From positions 1-22,166 of the forward strand of contig CALDLA010000042.1 of NCBI GenBank assembly GCA_937898415.1: a DNA stretch of 22,166 nt, in the 5' to 3' direction. The stretch's first letter is position 1. Each line of letters opens with the position of its first letter. The DNA is from an uncultured Prevotellaceae bacterium (GTDB taxonomy: Bacteria; Bacteroidota; Bacteroidia; Bacteroidales; Bacteroidaceae). The notes under the pieces are model-generated. The model worked only from the letters and a program-made list of their open reading frames with translations, made no database searches and was not told the DNA's origin. The position numbers and the translations under genes were made by a program. This document shows, in pieces, positions 7,171 through 14,847 of the stretch.

Positions 7171-8490
7171 ATGCACTATCTGAAACTCTGTATACTCGCT
7201 GTCTCTCTTTGCTGCACTATAGGAGTCTCGGCACAGTCCGTCGCCAAAGACCTGAAGGCCGACGTGAACCGCGCTGCAGGCATCAACTATGCACTGCCCG
7301 TGACGAAAGGAGAGGACACCCCGGTGCCTGGAGGCAAGAAGCCATTCTACATCAACCACTACGGCTGTCCGTCTTCCTACTACTCGCTCAAGCCCGAAGA
7401 TTACGAAAAACCATACGCCGTCTTTGCCCGTGCCGACAGCTTGAGCAAGCTGACAAAGTTAGGCCAGGACGTGCTGCGCCGACTTGACCTGCTGCGTCAG
7501 GATGCCCTCAACCGTAGCGGCGAACTGACGACAAAGGGTGCGCAGCAGAGCAGAGCCCTGATGCGTCAGTTGATAGAGCGGTTCCCTGATGCCTTTACCG
7601 AGAATGGCTATTACAGTGGCCGCAGCGTCGTCGAGAATCACTGCATCCTCACTATGGAGGAGGCAATGGCCCAGTTGTCGGCCATGGAACGGCTGTCCAA
7701 CTTCAATAGCCGGGCCACCCAGCGGGAGGAATCCTTTATGAACCCCTCAGACCCCACACTGACCAACCACTGGAACAGTACACTGGCCATGACACGCTAT
7801 GAGCGCTTTTCATCCCTCAACACCAGCAATACCAGACTGATGGAGTCGCTCTTCTCTGACCAGAACTACATCATTGCCAACACCGACCCCGCCATCCTCG
7901 CTCCCCAGCTCTTCCGTCTGGCCGGCAGCATACAGCATACGGAACTGGCGGGCCGCGTCACACTCTACGATATCTTTACCCCGGAGGAAATCCGCCGCCT
8001 ATGGCGACAGAAGAACGCCTGGGACTACATCAACTACGGTGCCTGCCAGCTAAACGGCGGCGATCAGCCCTACCTGCAACGCGCCACCCTGAGAAACATG
8101 ATACACATGGGCGACAGTATGCTGAAGCGCTATGCCCCGCTGATGCACATACGCTATACCCACGAAAAGGTGGTGATGGCACTGGCCTGTCTGATGGAAC
8201 TCGACAACTGCGGTGTGCAGACCGATAACCTTGACTCGCTCGAGTATCTCGGCTGGGCCAACTATCGCATCGCTCCCATCGGCGGCAGTATCGTCATGAT
8301 ACACTACCGCAGCGAGCGGGACGACCCGGACGTGCTCGTCAAAGTACTGCTCAATGGCAAGGAAGCCCGACTGCCCATCAAGACCGACTGTGCGCCCTAT
8401 TATCACTGGCTGGACGTCAAGCACTACTACCTGCGCAAGCTCTACCGTTATGAGAACACGAGGTTCAACGGCAACGGAAAAACAAGATGA
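7171..8490 (+). CDS. Exported histidine acid phosphatase-like protein lacking the RHG motif
   Basis: A 439-residue secreted protein with signal peptide MHYLKLCILAVSLCCTIGVSA. It aligns along its whole length with the next gene, a branch-2 histidine phosphatase (MINPP/phytase-like). The catalytic arginine and histidine are missing: where the neighbour has HYGRHGSRY, this protein has HYGCPSSYY (residues 63-71, one residue shorter). The arginine in the neighbour's PRCIES is His157 here (ENHCILT). The C-terminal HE pair (His331, Glu332) and the flanking folds LNGKEARLPIKTDCAPYYHW are kept. The reading frame is intact, so this is a catalytically dead or repurposed paralogue, not a decayed gene. 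It could bind phosphorylated ligands or support its partner. The next gene starts 4 bases after its stop. Confidence 0.88.
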   Translation: MHYLKLCILAVSLCCTIGVSAQSVAKDLKADVNRAAGINYALPVTKGEDTPVPGGKKPFYINHYGCPSSYYSLKPEDYEKPYAVFARADSLSKLTKLGQDVLRRLDLLRQDALNRSGELTTKGAQQSRALMRQLIERFPDAFTENGYYSGRSVVENHCILTMEEAMAQLSAMERLSNFNSRATQREESFMNPSDPTLTNHWNSTLAMTRYERFSSLNTSNTRLMESLFSDQNYIIANTDPAILAPQLFRLAGSIQHTELAGRVTLYDIFTPEEIRRLWRQKNAWDYINYGACQLNGGDQPYLQRATLRNMIHMGDSMLKRYAPLMHIRYTHEKVVMALACLMELDNCGVQTDNLDSLEYLGWANYRIAPIGGSIVMIHYRSERDDPDVLVKVLLNGKEARLPIKTDCAPYYHWLDVKHYYLRKLYRYENTRFNGNGKTR

Positions 8491-8494
8491 AGCC

Positions 8495-9784
8495 ATGAGA
8501 CTGACCACTATACTTATCATCTGTCAACTGACGATACTCTCGCCTCTGCTGCATGCACAGACGGTGAAGGATCTGATAGCCGAGAAACCGGCCTACGCCT
8601 CGTGTAACTATAACACCTACCCCGACAGCATTCCCGACAACCTGACACCCTCGCCGTCGGGCAAGCGTCCGTTTTATCTCAGCCACTACGGCCGGCACGG
8701 TTCACGATACATCAGCAACCGCTCAGGCTACGATATTCCCTACCGCATGATGCAACATGCCGACAGCGTCGACGAGCTGACCCAGACGGGCAGACGCGTG
8801 CTGCAGGAAATCCAGACCATCATGGACGATACGGAAGACCGCTGGGGCGAACTGACCAGCTACGGCAAGGAACAGCACCGTAAGATAGGACGGCGCATGG
8901 CCGAGCGGTTCCCCGAAATATTCTGTCCGGGAGCCAGGGTAAAAGCCGTCAGTACCATCGTACCCCGTTGCATAGAGTCAATGGGCACTGCCGTCACTGA
9001 GATGTTGCAAGTGGAGCCGACCCTACAGGTTTCGATGGAAGCCTCAAAGCGTACGATGCACTACATGAACCATCAGGACAGGAATTTCCAGAAGAACTAC
9101 ATGACCCCTGAGGCACAGAAAGCCTATGACGACTACACGGCCAGCCGTCTGGGCAACAGCCGCCTGATGGAGATGATCTTCAAGAACCCAGACATTGTGA
9201 AGGAAATCGTTGACGAGGAATACTTCAACTACTACCTGATGAAGATGGGACTCTTCCAACTGAACACCCACCTCTCACAGAACACTTATGTGAAAGACCT
9301 CTTCCAGACCGACGAACTCTACCTCATGTGGCAGATTGACAATGCCCTCTGGTACATCCAGCATGGAGCCTACAAACTCAACGGCAGCCGTCAGCCCTAC
9401 AGCCAGCAGTGGTTGCTGCGCCAGCTCATTGCCGATGCCGACAGCTGCCTGCTGCTCAAACAACCCGGAGCACAATTGCGCTACGGCCATGAGACGGTGC
9501 TGCTGCCCTTGGTATGTCTCTTAGGCATCAACGGCTACGACTTGGAGACAGACGACCTGAATGAACTGGAGGAGAAAGGCTGGTGGTGCTCCAGCGTCTT
9601 CCCTATGGGATGCAATGTGCAGTTCATCTTCTATCGCAGCGACCCGAAGGACAAAGATGTGCTGCTGAAGGTGCTCCTCAATGAACAGGAAGCCACGCTA
9701 CCCATCCCCACCGACTGCGCTCCCTACTATCATTGGACTGACTTCCGCCGCTATTGCATAGAGAAACTCAACCGGTATCAATGA
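8495..9784 (+). CDS. Exported histidine-type phosphatase (branch 2, MINPP/phytase-like)
   Basis: A 429-residue protein predicted to be exported to the periplasm or beyond, with signal peptide MRLTTILIICQLTILSPLLHA. The phosphatase motif RHGSRY spans residues 67-72, where His68 would be the phosphorylated nucleophile. A second phosphate-binding arginine sits in VPRCIESM (Arg158), and the C-terminal YGHETVLLPL (His332, Glu333) supplies the acid region. This arrangement is that of acid phosphatases and inositol polyphosphate phosphatases, but the substrate (phytate or another phosphomonoester) cannot be decided. The ATG at 8495 was chosen over an earlier in-frame one because it begins the signal peptide and sits 4 bases after the upstream stop. 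Its stop overlaps the start of the peptidase gene (ATGA at 9781). Confidence 0.93.
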   Translation: MRLTTILIICQLTILSPLLHAQTVKDLIAEKPAYASCNYNTYPDSIPDNLTPSPSGKRPFYLSHYGRHGSRYISNRSGYDIPYRMMQHADSVDELTQTGRRVLQEIQTIMDDTEDRWGELTSYGKEQHRKIGRRMAERFPEIFCPGARVKAVSTIVPRCIESMGTAVTEMLQVEPTLQVSMEASKRTMHYMNHQDRNFQKNYMTPEAQKAYDDYTASRLGNSRLMEMIFKNPDIVKEIVDEEYFNYYLMKMGLFQLNTHLSQNTYVKDLFQTDELYLMWQIDNALWYIQHGAYKLNGSRQPYSQQWLLRQLIADADSCLLLKQPGAQLRYGHETVLLPLVCLLGINGYDLETDDLNELEEKGWWCSSVFPMGCNVQFIFYRSDPKDKDVLLKVLLNEQEATLPIPTDCAPYYHWTDFRRYCIEKLNRYQ

Positions 9785-10545
9785 GAAAACTCCTTTGCTG
9801 CATATTACTTCTTGCTGTTGTCGGTTGTACACAAAAGCCGCCAAAGCACTATACCCATGAAGTGCTGAACCCCATGACACCTGTCAAAGATCAGGGCAAA
9901 AGCCAACTCTGTTGGGCTTACGCCATGCTGGCCGCCATTGAGACCGAGCACCTGCGTTGGGGCGATTCCGTCAACCTGTCACCGGCTTATATTGAAAAAA
10001 TGCTGGAGCGTGAACCGCAGGCACCTGCCTCGAAGCGTGGCATGGGTGTCACACTGATCAGCTTGATACAGAAACATGGCATCGTAGGCTACGATGCCAT
10101 GCGTACTGCCGAAACGCCGGCACCCCGCTTCGTCTTCATGCTCGGTGCTGAGTACACGCCGCAGGAATTTGCCCGCAGCGTCTGTGCTCCCGATGAATAC
10201 ATCGCCTTGACCTGCACCGACGATAAACCTTACGGTCAGGAGGTGGATATCAAGGAGCCCGACAACTGGCTCCACCAGCGATTCCTAAACATTCCCATGG
10301 ATACGCTACTTCTTAAGACCGTTCATGCCGTGCGCCGCCACCATGGCGTCTGCTGGGAAAGCCGCAGACACGCCATGGCCATCATCGGTCTGGCTCACGA
10401 CGACCAAGGCCGCAAGTATTTCGTCATGAAGAACTCATGGGGCACCAACCGCCCCCATAAAGGATTGGAATATCTGTCGTTCAAGAAGTTCCGCGAGTCA
10501 ACGTTAGCTGTGGAAATGACCAAAGAGGCGTATTACCAACCGTGA
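9781..10545 (+). CDS. Papain-like (C1 family) cysteine peptidase lipoprotein
   Basis: A 254-residue protein with lipoprotein signal MRKLLCCILLLAVVGC, whose Cys16 would be lipidated, so it is probably anchored in an outer or inner membrane and faces the envelope. The papain fold is visible: PVKDQGKSQLCWAYA holds the oxyanion Gln38 and nucleophile Cys44, RRHAMAIIG the catalytic His197, and KNSWGT the Asn218. The layout resembles bleomycin hydrolase/aminopeptidase C more than secreted papains, but it is much shorter than PepC. No propeptide is apparent. It is translationally coupled to the upstream phosphatase (ATGA overlap) and ends the operon, converging on cysS. Its substrate is unknown. Confidence 0.9.
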   Translation: MRKLLCCILLLAVVGCTQKPPKHYTHEVLNPMTPVKDQGKSQLCWAYAMLAAIETEHLRWGDSVNLSPAYIEKMLEREPQAPASKRGMGVTLISLIQKHGIVGYDAMRTAETPAPRFVFMLGAEYTPQEFARSVCAPDEYIALTCTDDKPYGQEVDIKEPDNWLHQRFLNIPMDTLLLKTVHAVRRHHGVCWESRRHAMAIIGLAHDDQGRKYFVMKNSWGTNRPHKGLEYLSFKKFRESTLAVEMTKEAYYQP

Positions 10546-10562
10546 CTCGGGGATTTGTCTTA

Positions 10563-10585
10563 ACTCCTTTACTCCTTAACTCCTT
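10563..10585. repeat. Three tandem ACTCCTT repeats at the peptidase/cysS junction
   Basis: ACTCCTT occurs at 10563, 10571 and 10579 with an 8-base period, filling most of the 41-base gap between two convergent genes. On the minus strand it reads AAGGAGT repeats. No hairpin terminator is visible, so transcripts from both sides may read into each other. The repeat's role is unknown. Confidence 0.6.
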
Positions 10586-10586
10586 A

Positions 10587-12080
10587 TTACTTGTTCAGTT
10601 TCCAGGTAACACCGTCCTTGGTGTCCTTCACCTCAAAGCCGGCGGCGGACAGTTCGTCGCGAATCTTGTCGGAGGTGGCCCAGTCTTTGTCGGCCTTGGC
10701 CTTCGAACGGAGTTCGAGCACCATGTCCATCACCTTGCCGAAGGCTGCCTCGCGCTCGTCGTTGGTACCGCTCTTCTCAGCTTTCAGTCCGAGGATGTCC
10801 TCAGCGAAGAGGTGCATGGTCTCTGAAAGTTCCTTCAGGCAGTCAGCACAGATGGTGGCCTTGTGGTCGATAAGTTTGTTGACAACGGTACAGGCTTCAA
10901 ATAGATGGCTGATGACCTGAGGCGTAGCCAAATCGTCGTTCATGGCATCATAGCACTTCTGGCGCAGACTCTTTACCACTTTCTCTGTCTCGGTATCACA
11001 TTGCGGGGAAACCGCAATGCGCGAGAGGTCGCTGATAGCATTCATCAGTTTCTCTAAACCTTTCTCGGCGGCCAACAGGGCATCGTTCGAGAAGTCGACA
11101 GTGCCACGGTAGTGGGCACTGAGGACAAAGAAGCGGATGGTCATGGGCGAGTAGGCCTTCTCCAACAGCGGATGGTTGCCAGTGAAGAACTGCTCAAGCG
11201 TAATGAAGTTGTTGTAGGACTTACCCATCTTCTGACCGTTAATGGTCAGCATATTGTTGTGCATCCAGTACTTCACAGCCTGATGCCCCATCGAAGCTAC
11301 GGCCTGGGCAATCTCACACTCATGGTGGGGAAAGACGAGGTCCATGCCGCCACCATGAATGTCGAATTGTTCACCAAGGTACTTACGTCCCATGGCCGTA
11401 CACTCGCAGTGCCAGCCGGGGAACCCGTCGCTCCAGGGCGAAGGCCAACGCATGATGTGTTCGGGCTGTGCTTTCTTCCACAGGGCAAAGTCGGCCTGGT
11501 TACGCTTCTCACCTACGCCGTCGAGGTTATCGCGCGAAGCATCCTTGATGTTCTCCAACGAGCGCCCGCTGAGGATGCCGTACTTGTATTGCTTGTTGTA
11601 AGCCTCAATGTCGAAGTATATACTGCCGTTTGACTCGTAGGCAAAGCCGTTGTCCAGAATCTGCTGCACTAACTGTTGCTGCTCGATAATGTGGCCCGTG
11701 GCGTGCGGCTCAATCGAAGGACGCAGAACGCCCAGCATATCCATAAATTGATGGTAGCGATTGGTGTAATACTGGGCAATCTCCATCGGCTCTAACTGCT
11801 CCAGTCGGGCCTTCTTGGCAATCTTGTCCTCGCCCTCGTCAGCGTCGTGCTCCAAGTGGCCCACGTCGGTGATGTTACGCACGTACCTTACCTTATAACC
11901 TAAATGTTTCAGGTAACGGAACACCAAGTCAAAGGTGATGGCAGGGCGGGCATGGCCCAGATGAGGGTCGCCATACACCGTCGGTCCACATACATACATG
12001 CCCACATGGGGGGCGTTAATCGGCTCGAAGCGCTCCTTCTGCCGCGTCAGGGTATTGTAAATTACCAATCTCGATTCCAT
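10587..12080 (-). CDS. cysS: Cysteine--tRNA ligase
   Basis: CysS charges tRNA-Cys in the cytosol. The 497-residue length fits the bacterial enzyme. The first zinc ligand Cys31 lies in MYVCGPTVYGDPHLGHARP, which also holds the class I HIGH motif as HLGH (40-43). GWHCECTAM supplies Cys227, and FPHHECEIAQ gives His252 and Glu256. The KMSKS loop is KMGKS (284-288), a glycine variant followed by YNNF instead of the usual LGNF. The C-terminal anticodon-binding domain ends in GVTWKLNK. It is single in its transcription unit, with its own -7 box at 12103-12110. It sits between the peptidase operon and the NRPS cluster. Confidence 0.97.
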   Translation of the reverse strand: MESRLVIYNTLTRQKERFEPINAPHVGMYVCGPTVYGDPHLGHARPAITFDLVFRYLKHLGYKVRYVRNITDVGHLEHDADEGEDKIAKKARLEQLEPMEIAQYYTNRYHQFMDMLGVLRPSIEPHATGHIIEQQQLVQQILDNGFAYESNGSIYFDIEAYNKQYKYGILSGRSLENIKDASRDNLDGVGEKRNQADFALWKKAQPEHIMRWPSPWSDGFPGWHCECTAMGRKYLGEQFDIHGGGMDLVFPHHECEIAQAVASMGHQAVKYWMHNNMLTINGQKMGKSYNNFITLEQFFTGNHPLLEKAYSPMTIRFFVLSAHYRGTVDFSNDALLAAEKGLEKLMNAISDLSRIAVSPQCDTETEKVVKSLRQKCYDAMNDDLATPQVISHLFEACTVVNKLIDHKATICADCLKELSETMHLFAEDILGLKAEKSGTNDEREAAFGKVMDMVLELRSKAKADKDWATSDKIRDELSAAGFEVKDTKDGVTWKLNK

Positions 12081-12102
12081 AAGTCACTCTATTTTGAGGG
12101 TG

Positions 12103-12110
12103 CAAAGATA
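12103..12110 (-). promoter_or_regulatory. Bacteroidetes-type -7 box for cysS
   Basis: The minus strand reads TATCTTTG followed by C, matching TAnnTTTG, 22 bases upstream of the cysS ATG. A TTGG lies about 18 bases further upstream as a weak -33 candidate. It separates cysS transcription from the NRPS cluster, though read-through from the MATE gene is possible. Confidence 0.65.
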
Positions 12111-12150
12111 CAAAAAACTACTGAAAGCCAAGCAGCACATCATGAAAAAA

Positions 12151-13476
12151 TTATTTTTTCTGCACAAAAGAGAACTGTAGATGCCACCGCTTATGAACAA
12201 GAACTATTACCACTGCCTCAATGCCGTAGGCTATCAGGTAGCTGTACCAAAAGTAGTCAAGGGCCATGCGGGACATCAACCAGAGCACGGGGATAACCGT
12301 CAGCGACAAGATGAGAGAGATGAACAGTGCCATCCGATGGTGACCGTAGAGTTTGTACACAATCATTAGCACATAGATGTAGCAGAAGGGGATGAAACTG
12401 ATGGAGAAAATGCGTAGGGCATGCACGGTCTCGTCTGTATAGCCGTAGGCTCCCGAGCCGAAGAGGCTAGCGATGAGCTGCGGATCTACCCATACAAGTA
12501 GGCAGGTGGCAATCATGGCCACGGTAATGAAGCGGAACGACTTCCGCAGCACAAGCCTGAAGGCGTCGTTGTCGCCCTTGCCTGCCTGAATGGCTCCCAG
12601 CGACTGCAGGGTCCGGCAGGTGCCTGCCAGAAAGAGGTTATACACCTGCAACAGGTTCATGCAGACGGCAAAGGCAAAGATACCGCTACGCCCCATAGTG
12701 CCGGTAACAATGCTGTTGGCCGAGAACAGGAGCAGCGTGAGGCACACGGAGGCAAGAGCCAACGGCGTCCCCTGCGAGATAATATTTCTCCCCTCGGGGG
12801 CATCATGGCGGAATGAGAAGTGCAGCCGGTTGTCCGCCCTGCGATAGTGCAACAGCATGATGGTGATGCCTACAAGATGGCCCACAACAGTGGCCGTCGA
12901 CGAACCAGTAAGGCCCCAGCCAAGGAGCTGTATGAATACCAGGTCGAGGACGAGGTTGACCGCGTTGTCGATGACAATGGCTACGGAGGAGAGGCGGGGA
13001 CTGCCGTCGACGCCTATCATCAGACTGATAGTCCACATCATCATGTAGGAGGGTGCGCCGTAGAGCATGGGGCGCAGATACTCAAGCGTAGGCTGCAACA
13101 GGTGCCCGTCGTTGCACAGCAGGCTGGCGGTTGCGGTCGGCGCAACAAGTCCCACAAGCACGAAAACAAGGCTTACAACGAAATTGCTGATCGTGGCGTG
13201 GGTGTACACATAGCGCATGCGCACAAAGTCCTGCTTGCCTAAGGCAAAGCCTACCAGCATACTGCCACCCGCGGCTAGCAGGAGGCTCAGGGTCATCATC
13301 AACTGCACCACTGGCTTCGAATAGTTGATGGCACTCACTCCGTCGGCGCCGATGAGGTTGCCCACAATGATGCCGTCCACGACATTGCCAAGGCAGCCGG
13401 AAAGGGTGATGAGGATTGACGACCACAGATAACGCCAGAAATGGGTCTCTAGCTCTTTACGCTCGTCGTTGGTCAT
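12151..13476 (-). CDS. MATE family efflux transporter
   Basis: A 441-residue integral inner membrane protein with about twelve hydrophobic segments, the usual size of MATE exporters, which move organic compounds out using Na+ or H+ gradients. The first helix region LGNVVDGIIVGNLIGADGVSAINYSKP (28-54) is typical of the family. A hydrophobic repeat follows in the second half. The gene starts only 3 bases after the stop of the adenylate-forming ligase, so both are probably translated from one mRNA with the NRPS. By position it is the best candidate for exporting the NRPS product or giving self-resistance. No hairpin terminator is clear after its stop. The substrate is inferred from context only. 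Confidence 0.93.
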   Translation of the reverse strand: MTNDERKELETHFWRYLWSSILITLSGCLGNVVDGIIVGNLIGADGVSAINYSKPVVQLMMTLSLLLAAGGSMLVGFALGKQDFVRMRYVYTHATISNFVVSLVFVLVGLVAPTATASLLCNDGHLLQPTLEYLRPMLYGAPSYMMMWTISLMIGVDGSPRLSSVAIVIDNAVNLVLDLVFIQLLGWGLTGSSTATVVGHLVGITIMLLHYRRADNRLHFSFRHDAPEGRNIISQGTPLALASVCLTLLLFSANSIVTGTMGRSGIFAFAVCMNLLQVYNLFLAGTCRTLQSLGAIQAGKGDNDAFRLVLRKSFRFITVAMIATCLLVWVDPQLIASLFGSGAYGYTDETVHALRIFSISFIPFCYIYVLMIVYKLYGHHRMALFISLILSLTVIPVLWLMSRMALDYFWYSYLIAYGIEAVVIVLVHKRWHLQFSFVQKK

Positions 13477-13479
13477 CGC

Positions 13480-14826
13480 TCAGAAGTTCTTTATAAAGAT
13501 GGGTATTTTGCCACCCCGCTTGTTGGGGATGAAAGGCTCCGTTGACCACGTGAAATGGGCTCCAGGGCAGCCCTGCTCTGCGAGGAAGGCTTTTAGGTAG
13601 TCGCAAAGGGGTGACAGCACCTCGGCCGCGTCCCTCTTGCATACGCCGCGCACCTCGATGGTGGCTGCGTCCCTCTGCACGAACTGGAATCGTACAAGGT
13701 CAGGCCAAACCTCGGTTTTCGAGAAAATGCCTGACACGTTAAAGGAGGATCCGCTGATGGTGTAGTTGCCGAAAGTGCGTCCCTGGATCTCCATGATGGG
13801 CAGCCGGCAGTTGGCACAGGTGGAGGGACGCACGCGGATGACATCGCCCACATGGTAGCGTATGATGGGCTGCACGTAGTTGCTTAGGTCGGTCACAAGA
13901 ATGCCTGTCGACCATTCGTCGCTCATCCCTAACGGGCGGAGGTTCTTATCCACTGGCTCCACAATGATCCAGTCGTCATTGATGTGAAGGTGTGCGCAGT
14001 TGCGGGTCATGGCTATCTCACCGCCCTCGGTCATACAGTAGTTGTTGGCTACGGGGCATCGGAAGGCTTCGCGCAACAGGTGGTAGTTCTTCTCCGAAAG
14101 CATCTCGGCTGAGGTGGCCAGGTGCTTCAGTGTGATATGCAACTGCCCCTCCAACTGCTTCATGGCCAACTGCACCATCATCGAGGGGTAGCCTGCCATG
14201 GTCTCGGGCTGGAAGTCATTCAGTCTGGCAACGATAGTGTCTACGGATTCCAGCACGGAGATGCCCAACAAGTTGTCGGCATACTCAGGGTGGGCAGCCT
14301 TCATGCGGAGGAAGGCTCCATAGCTGGAGGCTCCGTTAGACAAGTGGATGACCGATGCACGGCGATGCTTAGAAATGTCCAAGGCATCCGTACAAGAACC
14401 CGCCAGCAGGCGTTGCGCTACAAGTTGACCATGAATCTTGTTGTGATAGTCGTCACGCACCATAGGCAACGGATTACCCGTAGATCCCGACGTGCGCAAC
14501 GCCGTATAGTCACCCAACAGGCGGCACTGGTCTTTCGTAGGGTCTCGGTTGACATAATCCAATACATCCTGCAAGTGCAGTCGCCGATCGGTAACCCAGT
14601 CATCATAGTTGGCCAACAATGTTGTTTTCTCCGTTGGAGGGAGATCGGTAAGTCTGAAATCATCGGCGACGTCTTTGTATAGCCTGGCGAAATACGGGGA
14701 ATGCTCACGTGTGTATGCCACCAACTCGCGCAGCCGTTGCTGCTGCAGCTTCATCCGTTCCTCTTCGGGCAATGCACCGCCCTCAGCTACAAGGCGCTTG
14801 GCCTCTTCAAGTTCTATTGTCTTCAT
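13480..14826 (-). CDS. PaaK/CapK-like adenylate-forming ligase (ANL)
   Basis: A 448-residue enzyme of the phenylacetate-CoA ligase/CapK group, which activates a carboxylic acid as an acyl-adenylate and may transfer it to CoA or another nucleophile. The phosphate-binding loop is RTSGSTGNP (111-119). The adenine-binding YCMTEGG is at 263-269, the RYHVGD aspartate at 323-328, and the hinge at QGR (348-350). A lysine-rich end, KRGGKIPIFI, may hold the catalytic Lys440. A Cys-x2-Cys pair (337, 340) resembles F390-synthetase-like relatives. It lies 21 bases after the NRPS stop and 3 bases before the MATE gene. The context suggests a pathway role, perhaps activating the starter acid for the first condensation domain or modifying the product. 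The acid is not identifiable. Confidence 0.9.
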   Translation of the reverse strand: MKTIELEEAKRLVAEGGALPEEERMKLQQQRLRELVAYTREHSPYFARLYKDVADDFRLTDLPPTEKTTLLANYDDWVTDRRLHLQDVLDYVNRDPTKDQCRLLGDYTALRTSGSTGNPLPMVRDDYHNKIHGQLVAQRLLAGSCTDALDISKHRRASVIHLSNGASSYGAFLRMKAAHPEYADNLLGISVLESVDTIVARLNDFQPETMAGYPSMMVQLAMKQLEGQLHITLKHLATSAEMLSEKNYHLLREAFRCPVANNYCMTEGGEIAMTRNCAHLHINDDWIIVEPVDKNLRPLGMSDEWSTGILVTDLSNYVQPIIRYHVGDVIRVRPSTCANCRLPIMEIQGRTFGNYTISGSSFNVSGIFSKTEVWPDLVRFQFVQRDAATIEVRGVCKRDAAEVLSPLCDYLKAFLAEQGCPGAHFTWSTEPFIPNKRGGKIPIFIKNF

Positions 14827-14847
14827 ATACGTTCTTGATTTTACTGT

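Noticed and set aside
5937..7487. Long plus-strand reading frame of 516 codons
   Set aside because: It lies antisense to the U32 gene, crosses the divergent promoters and runs into the phosphatase gene in another frame; it shows no family motif.
10546..10586. Bidirectional terminator between the peptidase gene and cysS
   Set aside because: No GC-rich stem followed by a T run is present; the gap holds only short ACTCCTT repeats.
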